Counted from the first letter of the stretch, positions 22,401 to 32,778 are shown. The stretch is 64,000 nucleotides of DNA from Apostichopus japonicus (GCF_037975245.1 NC_092569.1:3964001-4028000), one strand, 5' to 3'. Program-made: numbers and translations. Notes: generated by a model not told the origin, from the letters alone.

Positions 22401-25400
22401 AGTTCCAAACCATCCCCCCAAAAAAATCCCATTTCCAATGATCGTTTTAAGTCTTTCAACTTTATCGTAACGATTTGGTCAGATTTGATTTTTCATTACA
22501 CACATAAAAAGGTGTAATACAGTCTTGTTATATGAACACTAGTGCACTAGTAATACTAGTATTATATAGTGATATATGCACTAGTAATAAAAAGTAAATA
22601 AATAGTAATAAATATAAGTAATATGAACATAAGAAATAAAACAAGCTATACAAAAGAAAAGAAAACAATATACAAAAGAAAATGATGGATAAAGCATGAT
22701 AGAGATCAGAAGAAAGGCGAGGGGGAAGGTATAAAACGATATAACAACAGACTACAACAGACATTCTAAGTGCTCGAATTGAATGTATAAAGCAGCACGG
22801 TATATACAAGAGTTTCCGTAAACTTGTGTTCTGTATTTGGCAAGATGTAGGAATTTCTTAGATTTCTGTTTGATTTGTGCAGGAGACTTTTCAGTACTGT
22901 ATGCAAAGGGTGATTCTGATCACTGTTAATCTTATTAGCCATTCTTGAAAACTCAGTTTTTGTAGCAGCTTTTACTTTTGCTAAAAGTAGATTGAAATCT
23001 AAATTAATAGATGGAAACTGTTTTGTTACTCTCTGTTTGTCCATCTGAAATACAGACCTAACAGGTTTCTTCATTTCTTTTCTTGTCTGTTGACAGGGTG
23101 GTCATACCATAACGTCACTACCAGGAGCGACTCCCATGAAACCAGGATCTGCCGTAAGTTTTATTTTAAGTTTTTGAGAAACTCACATAAAGCTGTAGTA
23201 TCATTTGTTATGCTTGCCCTCAAACATATCCATGCCCAAAAATTAATTTTAAAAATGATGCAGCATTGTAGAAACAATTTCATATTCATGTGCCTTTCAA
23301 GCCCCCCCCCCCCCAAGCACGGAACATGTAAGAGTTGCTGAAGACGTTACTTCGGTTCAGCATTAACCCAGGATGGATTTATTCCGTTATTTCTCACTTG
23401 ATTCCTTTTATTTAACCTATCTTTTCATACTTTATGTTACCATGGCAATGTATTATGGTCCGTTTGGTAAGTATATTTTATAGAAATGTTTAAATTTCCA
23501 TCTTAATATACCTATATATCTGTTTTGTTAGTATATTAGATAGAAATGTTTCAAGTTGATAGGCTTCATGGTTTTTAGAGAATTTCCGTAGTTTTGTCAC
23601 CTCCAAGTTTCATGGTTTTTCCTGTTCCTTATGTAGACGTTGCCTTTCTTTGGGATTGATCCAGTCATTCTCAACGACGACGGCAAGATCTTGAAAGGAG
23701 AATGCGAGGGTTCGCTGGTAAGAATTAAATTTCTAAATATTAATGTCTTCCTTACTGTGAGCTTCAGACACTCTTGAGATTTTATACTGTCAATCATATT
23801 ATTAATTTTTTTTTTTTTTTGAATTTTTTAAAAAATTTAATTTTTTATTTATTTATTTATTTTTTCAAAAAAGTCATACTATTAAATTGATAGTGCAGAG
23901 AAAAATGTTCGTTTACTGATGAAAGACCGATGTGAGAGCAGAAAAGTATGTTTCTTGAGCTTATTCGAAGTCGCCTGATAAGATTTGCTTTCAATTCCTC
24001 TGTTTGGTTTGGAGATTGCAAGGTTTCAAGTTGACATGTGGTTTACCAAACTTGTAGAAAACAGTTGTGATGTCATAGATGCACATGGACAAATTTGTAC
24101 ACTGTTTTTGAAAATGTACACGCATTTTTCGTCAAAACTGGGATTCATTAACGTTTGAATAAACTGCAGTCATTAGGGGGGGGGGGGGATTTATCCAAAT
24201 TAAAAATAAGAAAAAAATGAGAAAGCAAAAATTTACCCTCAATGACATCACACCTGTTTGCTTCAAGTCCACTTATGTTACAAACCGTGACAAATTCAAT
24301 TATCAATATCTCCAGAAGAAAAAACACAACGTAGGAATTGGATCGTTCGTAAAATTTTCCTCTGGACTCTTGAGATTTTATACTGTCAATCATACTATTA
24401 AATTGATAGCGCAGAGCGAAATGTTTGCTTGACTGATGAAAGACCGATGAGAGAGCAGAATAGTATGTATCTTGAGCTTATTCTAAGTCTCCTGATGAGA
24501 TTTGTATTCAATTCCTATGTATCGGAGAAATTGGAAATTGGAAAATTGCTCTCAATGACATCACACCTGTTTGCTTCAAGTTCACCCATGTTACAAACGG
24601 TGACAAATTCAACTATTCATATCTCAAGGAAAGAAAAAAATAAACAATGTAGGAATTGGATGCAAATATTGTCACCAAGACCCTTTGTAAAATTTTCCTT
24701 TCCCTTTGTAACAATCCGTTACTCTTGAAGGTTATAAGGTTTGATCTCATGAGAAACGTTAAATTGTAATGTAATCTAACACCACATGTTTTTTCTGTTG
24801 CAGGCGTTCAGACGTCCTTGGCCCGGTATGATGAGGACAGTGTACGGGGACCACGAACGGTTCGAACGTACTTACTTCAAGACGTTTCCCGGTTTCTATC
24901 GAACCGGAGATGGTAAGAGCGAGAGAGAACACTTTTTTACCTTTAATTAGTTCGGTGGTAGATTGTTGACAAGTATCAGGTTTGTTTGTTCCGATGACGC
25001 TCAGCATTTATATTAATGAGAGGCTAGCTGCTCCTACGTAGCAGTCAGATCATCATGTATAGTAAGACCTTGCTTGCACCGCACACTGCTTGGCTGACGG
25101 CGACCTGACTAACTAGGAGACTGGACCTAGTTTTCGATTGTCGTGAGGTCCCACGGACTTAAAAACTTACCCCCTCCACACTGACTGCCTATGCCTAATC
25201 AGCTAACACGTAGAAATGTCAAAATAAAATAAAACTGTTAGCAAACTGTTTATCCACTAGAGAGCCTGTGTAGAAGAATGTCTAAAAGTAAGTTGGCCCG
25301 ATGTTTCGATCCTAGCAGGATCATCTTCTCCTGGATCCTAGCAGGATCTTCTTCAGAGGCTAAATGACAAGTAACAGTCACAGAAGGGACAAAAACACGC

Positions 25401-27761
25401 ACAGAATACAGACAGGTTAATGAGCAGGGTGAACACAATGAGATAGATGTAAGAGGATTAGTAGACAAGGGATGGAGCGAAGAAAGAAACCAACAGGGGA
25501 AGAGGAGAGGTAGGAGATAAATTGTAGAAAGTACAAAGAGTGGATTAAGGGAAGAGGGTAGGGAATAAACTAGAGAAGGACAAAGAAAAATGTCAGCGGA
25601 AACTTCCATCCTGGTACCCTCCCCCCTGCCCTACCCTTCCCTTCTCATTCCCTGTCTTCAATTTAACATAAATTTCTGTATATTATACCTCAACTACCAG
25701 CTGTTTGTCTTGTTAGTAGTAAGTAAGTTGATCCTTCACCATCTTTTGCCGATTCATGATGGGGCACTAAGACTTTCGCCCCGGTTTTTCTATTTTTCCC
25801 ATAAGGCATTTCTGTACCTAACAAGAAATTGTCTCCGTTGGATACCGAGAATTAGCCTCGGATCTGCATTTTTTTTTGCGATTGTTTTCTTGACGTTTTT
25901 CTTTCTATGTCATACACAAAATATTCTCTGTATCAAGTGTATTACCTTATATCATATGCAAACTATAAAAATCAAAACATTTCTGGCATTTTTATTTCTG
26001 GTCACTTGCATATATGTCAGTTCACATACTTCCAAAATACTCTACATGGGTGGCCAAAGGTGATATAGTAATTAAATATCCTCTGCCATAAACCCATAAA
26101 ATGCGGTGGCATTTGAAGCAGTGAGGCTCAGCAATCGGGAGGTTCCGGGTTCGATCCCAGGCTGGGGTCATAGTAGGGTGGGTTTTTCATCCAAGAGCAA
26201 TCTACGGTTTTCTGAAAACGACTTTCTAAAATTTGAAAAGATTCCAAATTTGAGATAAAAAAATGTTGAATTGGAAGCCACCCAACGTGTCAGTTGTTAT
26301 CCATAAGCCCTTGCGGGTTTCTCCCACGTTTGCGGTCGCTTGAGCGTCGTAAAAATAACTGCTGCTGATTATGAATATATATGAATATTATATATAATAT
26401 ATATATTATATATATGTATATATATATATATTATATTTATTATTAATATTAATATATTAATATTAATACTGTCGTTTCTTATTTCATATAGGTTGCCGTC
26501 GAGACAAGGATGGTTATCTCTGGGTCACCGGTCGTATTGACGACATGTTCAACGTATCCGGACATCTCCTCAGCACGGCGGAGATCGAGTCCGCAGTCGT
26601 AGAACTACCGGAGGTCGCCGAGGCCGCCGCCGTAGCGTATCCACACAAGGTTAAAGGTCAATGCTGCTATTGCTTTGTCACACTGGTTCAGGGTGTCACT
26701 TATAGTGAAGAGATCATTACAAAGATTAAACAGCATGGTAAGTTTTACTCGCATGATGTATGTACGGTTAATACATGTCGAGCGTTTTCCTCTGGGCCGC
26801 TCGGGTAAATCTCTTCCCTAAACTGTATAATGTATAAAGTTTCCGTTTCAAATGACCAAAGAAAAAACTGACAATCTCTTTGGGGGAGGTAGGGGGGGAA
26901 GGGATGGAGGGAGGGAGGGAGGTGCTCGAATGGGATCTAGTATGGCCATCCCTCCCGCACGTAAAGGTAGTAGCCAAACTAGGGTTTGTGGTCAAAAGAA
27001 GGACGCGTTGACCTTTCGTTTCTGAATATTGCTCAGGTTGTTCTAGTTTCTATAATTAAACAAAATCACAGAATTTCACTGCTTTCTTAAGCTGCGATAT
27101 GTATGTTAAAGGAATAATGAAGGCAGGTATCAAAGACACTTTATATTATTCAGTAACCTCAAAACTCTCTAATATTCGATTTTTTTAAGTAAACTGCTTC
27201 CTGTTAGACTGAATACGTTTGCTTTGAAAATTTGCTCCCCAAGGCCTAACCACAATGCACAGTACGCCGCCATTGATTACGTAATAATATAAATCGTCTT
27301 TAATCCTGCCTTCGTTAATACTACTTTAAATGGAATGCACATAGAAGATTTTGAGTTCGGGAAAATTTTTCAACTGCATAGTGAGATGATATGTTGGATC
27401 TGTAACAAGTCATCATATTAGCTACTAAAAGCCACTATATATTGCATTGTTATGGATGTTTAGTAGCCAATCTTAATAAAAAGTGACCAAAAATAAATTT
27501 TCAAATTCAACCTGTTATATGTTACTCATTCCTCCCCCCCCCCCTACTTTCTCATGCACAGTTCGTCAGAGGATCGGGGCTCACGCCCAGCCCGACTACC
27601 TTCAAAATTCCCCAAGTCTGCCAAAGACCCGCTCTGGCAAGATCATGCGACGAGTCCTTCGTAAAGTCGCTCAGAATAGCAGGGATCTAGGCGACATCTC
27701 GACCATGGCCGACCCCGGAGTGGTCGAGGAGCTCTTCAAGAACAGACCCAAGATATCATAA
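14468..27761 (+). CDS. ACSS2: acetyl-CoA synthetase, cytosolic ACSS2-type (14 exons, 5' partial)
   Basis: Ligates acetate to CoA through an acetyl-AMP intermediate (ATP + acetate + CoA to acetyl-CoA + AMP + PPi), supplying cytosolic and nuclear acetyl-CoA. Exons: 14468-14559, 15045-15148, 15921-15993, 17148-17223, 18347-18455, 18948-19063, 20037-20229, 20699-20832, 22265-22397, 23097-23153, 23637-23717, 24804-24912, 26492-26737, 27562-27761. Every junction is GT-AG and phases join without a stop, giving about 573 residues. The adenylate-forming signatures are present: the SGSTGTPKG phosphate loop, [30 protein letters not shown] and the C-terminal [11 protein letters not shown] with the catalytic lysine. 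HLLSTAE favours ACSS2 over the mitochondrial paralogue. Family length is about 700, so roughly 120 N-terminal residues are missing. They are probably encoded left of the window or beyond the Gypsy insertion. No broken exon is seen. Confidence 0.95.
15045..15148 (+). CDS. ACSS2: ACSS2-type exon b
   Basis: Encodes [14 protein letters not shown] and on to [12 protein letters not shown], part of the N-terminal adenylation domain. Ends in phase 0. Confidence 0.93.
15149..15920 (+). other. intron b-c with CAGTACA-rich stretch
   Basis: Contains short CAGTACAC/CAGTGCAG repeats at about 15285-15345 and a poorly defined repeat-like AT-rich segment after 15360. No exon is seen. Confidence 0.6.
15921..15993 (+). 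CDS. ACSS2: ACSS2-type exon c
   Basis: Encodes [17 protein letters not shown] and VVVTA. The last base is shared with the GAT codon completed in the next exon. Confidence 0.93.
15994..17147 (+). other. intron c-d with TTTA microsatellite
   Basis: Holds a (TTTA)n tract at about 16598-16672. The rest is unremarkable. Confidence 0.7.
17148..17223 (+). CDS. ACSS2: ACSS2-type exon d
   Basis: Encodes [19 protein letters not shown] and on to DKK. Acceptor TTTTGCAG, donor GTAGGT. Confidence 0.92.
17328..18210. repeat. 40-bp minisatellite in ACSS2-type intron
   Basis: About 20 units of GTTGTTTGTAGTCAGCAGGC followed by TGCCAGCCCTGTGAAGTAGA, period 40. Some are variants containing TATTAGGATGGTTGAGCAGTCC. 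The array fills most of the intron between exons d and e, and both splice sites are intact. Confidence 0.92.
18347..18455 (+). CDS. ACSS2: ACSS2-type exon e
   Basis: Encodes [16 protein letters not shown] and on to KRPCYDLE, the variable surface region of the family. Ends in phase 0. Confidence 0.88.
18948..19063 (+). CDS. ACSS2: ACSS2-type exon f
   Basis: Encodes [16 protein letters not shown] and on to [10 protein letters not shown], leading into the phosphate loop completed by exon g. Donor GTGCTG is weaker than average, but the phase is right. Confidence 0.9.
19132..19480. repeat. TA-rich dinucleotide tract
   Basis: About 350 bp of imperfect (TA)n with CACA interruptions, in the intron between exons f and g. 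It gives long open frames of I/Y that are artefacts. Confidence 0.9.
20037..20229 (+). CDS. ACSS2: ACSS2-type exon g
   Basis: Encodes the phosphate loop [16 protein letters not shown] and the conserved [19 protein letters not shown]. This is the ATP- and acetate-site core of the enzyme. Confidence 0.95.
20699..20832 (+). CDS. ACSS2: ACSS2-type exon h
   Basis: Encodes [16 protein letters not shown], then [18 protein letters not shown]. Donor GTAAGG, phase 2. Confidence 0.94.
20940..21265. repeat. tandem duplication, ~165-bp unit, 2 copies
   Basis: CCAGAATTTCATAAGGAATA at 20954 recurs at 21119. It is followed by matching AGCCCAAATCCTGAAC, GGGGGGTTCTTTCTGGG and CATTTTTTAAGGAAA blocks. Intronic. 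Confidence 0.8.
21254..21520 (+). repeat. SINE-type interspersed repeat, family 1, 5'-truncated
   Basis: Shares CATTGCCTCTCTTCACCCAG, then ATAAATGGGGAC, CCCTATGGGAAT, ACAAGTTACCAATGACCAG and ACTGTAAACC with 62307-62585. It also shares its CTTCACCCAG..AAATGGG body with the tRNA-headed SINE at 56990-57305. The tRNA-like head is missing here. Confidence 0.7.
22265..22397 (+). CDS. ACSS2: ACSS2-type exon i
   Basis: Encodes [16 protein letters not shown] and DTFWQTET, the adenine-binding segment. Ends in phase 0. Confidence 0.95.
23097..23153 (+). CDS. ACSS2: ACSS2-type exon j
   Basis: A 19-codon exon encoding [19 protein letters not shown]. Acceptor TTGACAG, donor GTAAGT. Confidence 0.94.
23637..23717 (+). 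CDS. ACSS2: ACSS2-type exon k
   Basis: A 27-codon exon encoding [18 protein letters not shown] and GECEGSL. Confidence 0.94.
23770..24715. repeat. local segmental duplications in ACSS2-type intron
   Basis: CTCTTGAGATTTTATACTGT at about 23774 recurs at 24366, with matching downstream blocks (GATGAAAGACCGATG, TATGT.TCTTGAGCTTATTC). The block TCAATGACATCACACCTGTT at about 24239 recurs about 320 bases on. The original tandem order has been broken by further duplication. Confidence 0.75.
24804..24912 (+). CDS. ACSS2: ACSS2-type exon l
   Basis: Encodes [18 protein letters not shown] and [10 protein letters not shown], where the TGD aspartate contacts the ATP ribose. Confidence 0.95.
24913..26102 (+). 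other. intron l-m, non-coding part
   Basis: Open stretches at 25250-25609 (minus) and 25590-26063 (plus) have low-complexity translations and no family resemblance. I do not annotate them as genes. Confidence 0.5.
26103..26350 (+). repeat. tRNA-derived SINE, family 2
   Basis: The head resembles a tRNA gene: GGTGGCATTTGAAGCAGTGA, then a B-box-like GGTTCGATCCC at about 26150. The body is GGGTTTTTCATCCAAGAGCA and AATTGGAAGCCACCC. A second, headless copy lies at 51515-51697. Intronic, same strand as the host gene. Confidence 0.75.
26370..26470. repeat. TA-rich tract
   Basis: Imperfect (TA)n and TTAATA repeats directly upstream of the exon m acceptor. Confidence 0.8.
26492..26737 (+). CDS. ACSS2: ACSS2-type exon m
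   Basis: Encodes the hinge and C-terminal subdomain: [35 protein letters not shown] and [11 protein letters not shown]. This is the longest exon of the gene. Its GC content is clearly above the flanking introns. Confidence 0.95.
27562..27761 (+). CDS. ACSS2: ACSS2-type exon n (last, with stop)
   Basis: Encodes [31 protein letters not shown] and [13 protein letters not shown], ending TAA at 27759-27761. The lysine of RSGK is the one regulated by acetylation in this family. Confidence 0.96.
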
Positions 27762-28192
27762 TTTTTCCGACTATCTCTTCGCTACGAGAGGATCTCACCA
27801 GCAGCGAATCTTTTATGTCTTGTTTTATTTATGTCTTTTTTTTGGTTCATGTTTAGTTTTGTAGGAATGAGTAAACTATGTTAAACAGTTAAGCTGATAG
27901 ATAGCTGCTTCAAGCATTCAGAAAGTTAATCCATCTTTGCTTTAAAGCAAGGTATACTAGGCCCATACTTCTTGTGTAGTCGGGTCGCTCCATTGTGTGT
28001 ATGACATAGTTTGTACGTGGTCTGGAAAACAGGAAAAGTCTGGCAAAATGTCATAGAATAAAAGGAGTCTTAGAAAGAAAAGAAAGAAAGTACTTGAATT
28101 TTAAGGTGTTGTCTCGAAAAGTACGGGGGGGGGGGGGGAAATAATAGAAAATCCTCAACTGAACACTTCTCCTTCTCAAACAATTTTTTTTT
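27762..28192 (+). other. 3' UTR region of the ACSS2-type gene
   Basis: Non-coding. A canonical AATAAA at 28057-28062 is a plausible poly(A) signal, which gives a 3' UTR of about 300 bases. Confidence 0.55.
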
Positions 28193-28645
28193 GGCACTGT
28201 GTCCATAGTAGAAAACTGAGGGCGCTGTGTCCAAAGTAGGAAGCAGAGGGCGCTGTGTCCAAAGTAGGATACAGAGGGCGCTGTGTCCAAAGTGGGAAAC
28301 AGAGGGCGCTGTGTCCAATGTAGGACACAGAGGGCGCTGTGTCCAAAGTAGTAAACAGTGGGGCCGTGTCCAAAGTAGGATACTGAGGGCGCTGTTTCCA
28401 AAGTAGGATGCAGAGGGCGCTGTGTCCAAAGGAGAATGCAGAGGGCGCTGTGTCCAAAGTAGGAAGCAGAGGGCGCTGTGTCCAAAGTAGGAAGCAGAGG
28501 GCGCTGTGTCCAAAGTAGGAAGCAGAGGGCGCTGTGTCCAAAGTAGGAAACAGAGGGCGCTGTGTCCAAAGGAGAACGCAGAGGGCGCTGTGTCCAAAGT
28601 AGGAAGCAGAGGGCGCTGTGTCCAAAGGAGAATGCAGAGGGTGCT
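28193..28645. repeat. 28-bp minisatellite with GAGGGCGCTG core, 16 units
   Basis: Unit TGTCCAAAGTAGGAAGCAGA followed by GGGCGCTG, period 28. GAGGGCGCTG occurs exactly 14 times, at 28218, 28246, 28274, 28302, 28330, 28385, 28413, 28441, 28469, 28497, 28525, 28553, 28581 and 28609. Variants are at 28358 and 28637. All three minus frames are open because the repeat lacks stops, so the 150-220 residue frames here are repeat translations and not genes. Confidence 0.95.
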
Positions 28646-28649
28646 GTAG

Positions 28650-29265
28650 CCAGGCTGCAGAGGTTCATGGCCTTGCTGCAGGGCATTTTGCAGCTGTTGC
28701 AGCTTTTCCCTTTTAACACAGTGCCTAAATTACTAGTTGTAATACTAGTCGGTCAGGCTAGGCTATCCTGTTAATATTAGGTAAAGATTTCTTGTCCATA
28801 AATGATGCTAACCAGCCATTTACTCAATACAGCTTTTACTGATGCCAAATTTCTACCTGTTTTTAAAATAGGATATTTACCCAATTTTTGGCAGTGACTG
28901 AACGCTGAAAACATATTTTGACATGAATATTTATAAGCTGAGAAAACAAAAAGTATAAAGAAAAAATTGTCATCTTTTAAAAACATTTTTTTAGTGTTGG
29001 TCTTCTAAGAGGACATTAAACTTGTTTTACAATCATTTACTCTGCCCTTTTGAAAAAGTATTAATATCTCAAATTATGATCCAACGATTGTTAAAAGTCG
29101 CATTGGGATTAAACTGCCTATAGGGTAAATGTTTATTTTAAGATCTTTGATATCACTTTTAGTTTACACTGAATTAATACTTAATGCACCTTCCTTGTCA
29201 TTGGAGATTGAAATAAGAAATGACGCAGGTTCCCAAGACTGTTCTTTGACCTCTGGCTTCAAGTG
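28650..29265. other. non-coding, no recognisable feature
   Basis: No exon-like or repeat structure is visible. Confidence 0.45.
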
Positions 29266-29269
29266 GGGA

Positions 29270-29515
29270 TGGAATCGTATGGGCACTGGTCAACTATAGG
29301 TCAGATTAACCTGTGACCAGGTTTGCTATAGTATCAGACCCTGGTCATTAGACCAGGTTAAACTATGACCGTTTTCGCTGTGTCAAACCTAGCCATACTA
29401 TTGAATCAGACCCTGGTCATTAGACCGGGTTAAAACTATGACCATTTTTGTCATGTCAAACCTAGCCATACTATTGTATCAGACCCTGGTCATTGGACCA
29501 GGTTTACCCCTAACC
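29270..29515. repeat. tandem repeat, ~72-bp unit, ~3 copies
   Basis: ATCAGACCCTGGTCATTAGA recurs at spacings of 72 and 73. Each copy is followed by AACTATGACC and GTCAAACCTAGCCATACTAT. Confidence 0.8.
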
Positions 29516-29854
29516 ATGCTTCACAATGCATGTATTTAATATGATCCATTGATTCTCTAAAAGTTTGTAGATTTTGTGATGTAAGACGTAAGAGGGATAA
29601 AAAAAAATCAAGATAGGCTTTCCCTCATACCTGTTTAAAATATGATCTGTTACAGTCGTTTATATTGTCTGTGGCTTCTGTTAAGTGTCTCTGCTGGTTT
29701 TTCCATTATTTGAGATGTTGGGTGTGTGTTCCCAGCATATAACTATTATATATACATAATCCTGTATTTAATTATTTGTGCTACTCATTTTAACCTCACA
29801 GAGAAATTGTATCCAGAACGGTGTGATTTACAGCTACCAATATGTGATTTTTTT

Positions 29855-30500
29855 TTGATAGTATTGTAATGGATCTGCTATACTATCATGCTATTAATAG
29901 AGAATTATGGTGGTCCACTATAATAGTATCATTTTACTATTCATATAGTATTGTAATGATCTGTTGTAGTAATATCATTATGCTATTAATATAGTTTGAT
30001 AGTGATCCACTATAATAGTGTCATTATGTTATTCATATAGTAATATCATTATGCTATTAATATAGTATGATAGTGATCCACTGTAATAGTATCATTATGC
30101 TATCATATAGTAACATCATTATGCTATTAATATAGTATGATAGTGATCCACTAAGATAGTATCATCATGTTATTCGTATAGTATTTTAATGGCCTGTTAC
30201 AGTAATATCATTATGCTATTCATATAGTAACATCATTATGCTTTTAATATAGTATGATAGTGATCCTGCATAATAGTATCATTATGCTATTCCTATAGTA
30301 TTGCAATGACCTGTTACAGTAATATTATTATGTTCTTCATATAGTATGAAAGTGATCCACTATAATAGTATCATCATGCTATTCATATAGTATCATCAGT
30401 ATGCTGTTGATCCACTATAATAGTATCGTTATGCTATTCCTATAGTCTTGTAATGACCTTTTACAGTAATATCATTATGTCATTCATATGGTATAACTTT
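29855..30500. repeat. degenerate AT-rich tandem repeat
   Basis: Irregular units of CCACTATAATAGTATCATTA, TGCTATTCATATAGTA and AATGATCTGTTACAGTAATA. Units are scrambled and vary in length. Many are self-complementary (ACTAT/ATAGT). Confidence 0.75.
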
Positions 30501-31445
30501 TGTTATTTGGCCTTACATCATACTATACAGTATCCTATCATCATGGCTATCCAGTGGCCTGCCTATGTATTCCATTACTCCTTCGTGGCCATCTACTAGC
30601 TGCATTCGTATACAACGTATCATACCGTGGCTATGCAGTTGCCTATACTGATAATTGGATATCTAAAGATTACCATGGGCGTATCCCAAACCAACACAAC
30701 TTGTGTTTAAAATCGTCCATCTAAGCAGAAGGGCTGGTATTCTGGTATTGAAGTAGGTTCTACTGACACAGTTGACCACTTGTGTTAGGATAGAAAGGAT
30801 GTTGTAATGAAGTAGCCTAGACCTGTTTTAGAACATGTCATACTTGATTTAACAATAGTTTAATAATTTGACTCCACCAGCCTTAAATTGTAACAATAGC
30901 TTTCGTCGTAGCATCACTGGCCTGTTATGCGATATTAACTTTTCTGATGAATAGTTGGTTGTCATATTCCATATGGATTATTATTATATGATAATTGTTC
31001 ATCGTACCATCTGGTAGGTGTTACTCTGTATAACGGTCACACCATCTGTTGCGGATTCCTGCCAGTTCTATGTTTTGTAACAATCAGTGCCATACCTCCA
31101 AGTTGATAACTTAACCAGGCTGACATTCCAAGCTTTTTTTCTCGTGTCTTTTGTGGTTTATTGCATTTGAAGGAGACGAATAATCGGGTATGCAACATTG
31201 AAAGCAATAACATATTTGATATTCATTTTCTATGACTTCATTGGAATGTACAATTTTTACAGTACAATTATGTAACAAAATGATTGATGAATATATCTCT
31301 CAGCTCAAAGGTGAAGGAATTTAAAAAAAAAATATCTGAAATGATTAAAATCTTTTTACTTGAGTTCTATTCTGGTAATTAAATTCATTCAAACATATTC
31401 CAAAATGGCTTTTATTTTTTAATTTTAATTTTTGTCGTCATTGAT
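30501..31445. other. non-coding, no recognisable feature
   Basis: A 74-codon open stretch at 30500-30724 has no recognisable family and no supporting context. Confidence 0.4.
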
Positions 31446-31700
31446 TAAAGGCATTGAAGATTCGCCCCAAACCATATGTCGCCCTCTGAAAAAGTTAACT
31501 TTCCGTTGCTTGTAAGTGAAGTTTTCCTCTTGTCGCTACAAAATGCAGACAGTAATGAAACGTGATACCTTGTTATCTTTTTTGTGGACCTGAGAACAGG
31601 GAGTTCTCCCTGCTGAGATGTCCATCGCTGCTATGTACACTGTGTTGTGGGTATTGACCGTAGCTGTATGTATTGACTGTACACTAGTGTCTAATTACCG
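31446..31700. repeat. unclassified interspersed repeat R1, copy 1
   Basis: Near-colinear with 50721-50958: both start TAAA.GGCA, carry ACTCTGAAAAAGTTAACTTT-type cores, CCTTGTTATCTTT and GAGATGTCCATCGCTG, and end GTGTCTAATTACC. There are no clear terminal inverted repeats or target duplications. Confidence 0.75.
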
Positions 31701-32382
31701 ACGGTAGCAAGCTGTGTGTGTATTTTCTAGGATCGATGTTGGTGTCTAACACTTCTGTTACACCTCATTCGAAACTAGGTCAGATTACCGGCTTCAGACG
31801 TTTCTTTGTGCGCGAGTCTTCACTCCCTTTAAATACCATGATAAGACATATCTGGAGTAGTCTGCAACACTTTGAACCCTTGGGATCCAGGTATAATTAA
31901 TCATAATTATATGATATTAAATTATCATCTGCATAAACAAGAGCTGTACGTGTAGATATCTTAGAAGAGAATAATGCAATATTGAGGATTCTATATGAGC
32001 ACTCTGCTACTTCAGCAGTGTCTGTACAGTGTGCTGGTTGCATTGGGCAGGTTGGCACTGGCACTGTTTGTCCTAGCAACGTGTGCTACACGTGAACGTG
32101 CGATTAAAACCATCAAATTTGCAGGTATGTATGCAATGAAAAGCTTGGTATCATCAGCCAACCTTGCAAATATTAGAAAGTCACCCCGACATCACTGATG
32201 TCATCTTTATAAATTAAGAAATGGAAGGGGTCCCAAAACAGAGCCCAGAGGAAACACCACAACTTGTAACACTCCTGAGTCCATGAAGACAGACACCTCC
32301 CCATTCACAACAACTCTTTGAGACCTGTTGGACAACCAAGCATCAGTCTACTTCGGTACTCTGCAAAAGACTGGTGTCCATC
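31701..32382. other. non-coding, no recognisable feature
   Basis: Short open stretches on both strands only. No gene is supported. Confidence 0.4.
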
Positions 32383-32390
32383 TCACAAAG

Positions 32391-32770
32391 CAGTGGCGTA
32401 GGAAGGTACTTTTGAGTGGGGGGGGGGGGGGCTGAAGACTGATGGCCGGCCTGGGGAGGGGTCTAAGGGGAGGTGTGTCCCCCTCCCCTTTGGAATTTTT
32501 TGGAATTTCCAGGTGGCCTCAGATGCAATTTGGTGCAATATAGCACACTTCAACCCACCCACTCCATTTTGTATATAATTTTGCATTTTCACCTGGCCTT
32601 AGATGCAATTTGGTGCTCCAAATGAGATTTTTTTCTCATTTGGAAATGAAAAAGGGGTTTTCTGACTTGCGAAGCGGGGGGGGGGGGGCGGAATGATACT
32701 TCCGCCCCTCCATATTTTTCACTGGGGGAGGGGGGCTGGCGCCCCCAGCCCCCCGGTTCCTACGCCCTTG
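32391..32770. mobile_element. hAT-like MITE (family D), 380 bp
   Basis: Termini CAGTGGCGTAGGAA and TTCCTACGCCCTTG. Flanked by 8-bp near-identical duplications TCACAAAG (32383-32390) and TCGCAAAG (32771-32778). Poly-G and poly-C blocks lie near the ends, as in the other MITEs of the window. No transposase frame. Confidence 0.8.
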
Positions 32771-32778
32771 TCGCAAAG

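Noticed and set aside
25250-26063. Overlapping 119- and 157-codon frames in an acetyl-CoA synthetase intron
   Set aside because: Composition is low-complexity S/L/P and F/I/L, no family resemblance is seen, and they overlap on opposite strands.
28051-28719. 222-codon minus-strand open frame with LLWTQRPL repeats
   Set aside because: It is the 28-bp minisatellite read through. All three frames are open with shifted versions of the same peptide, and there is no splice or start context.
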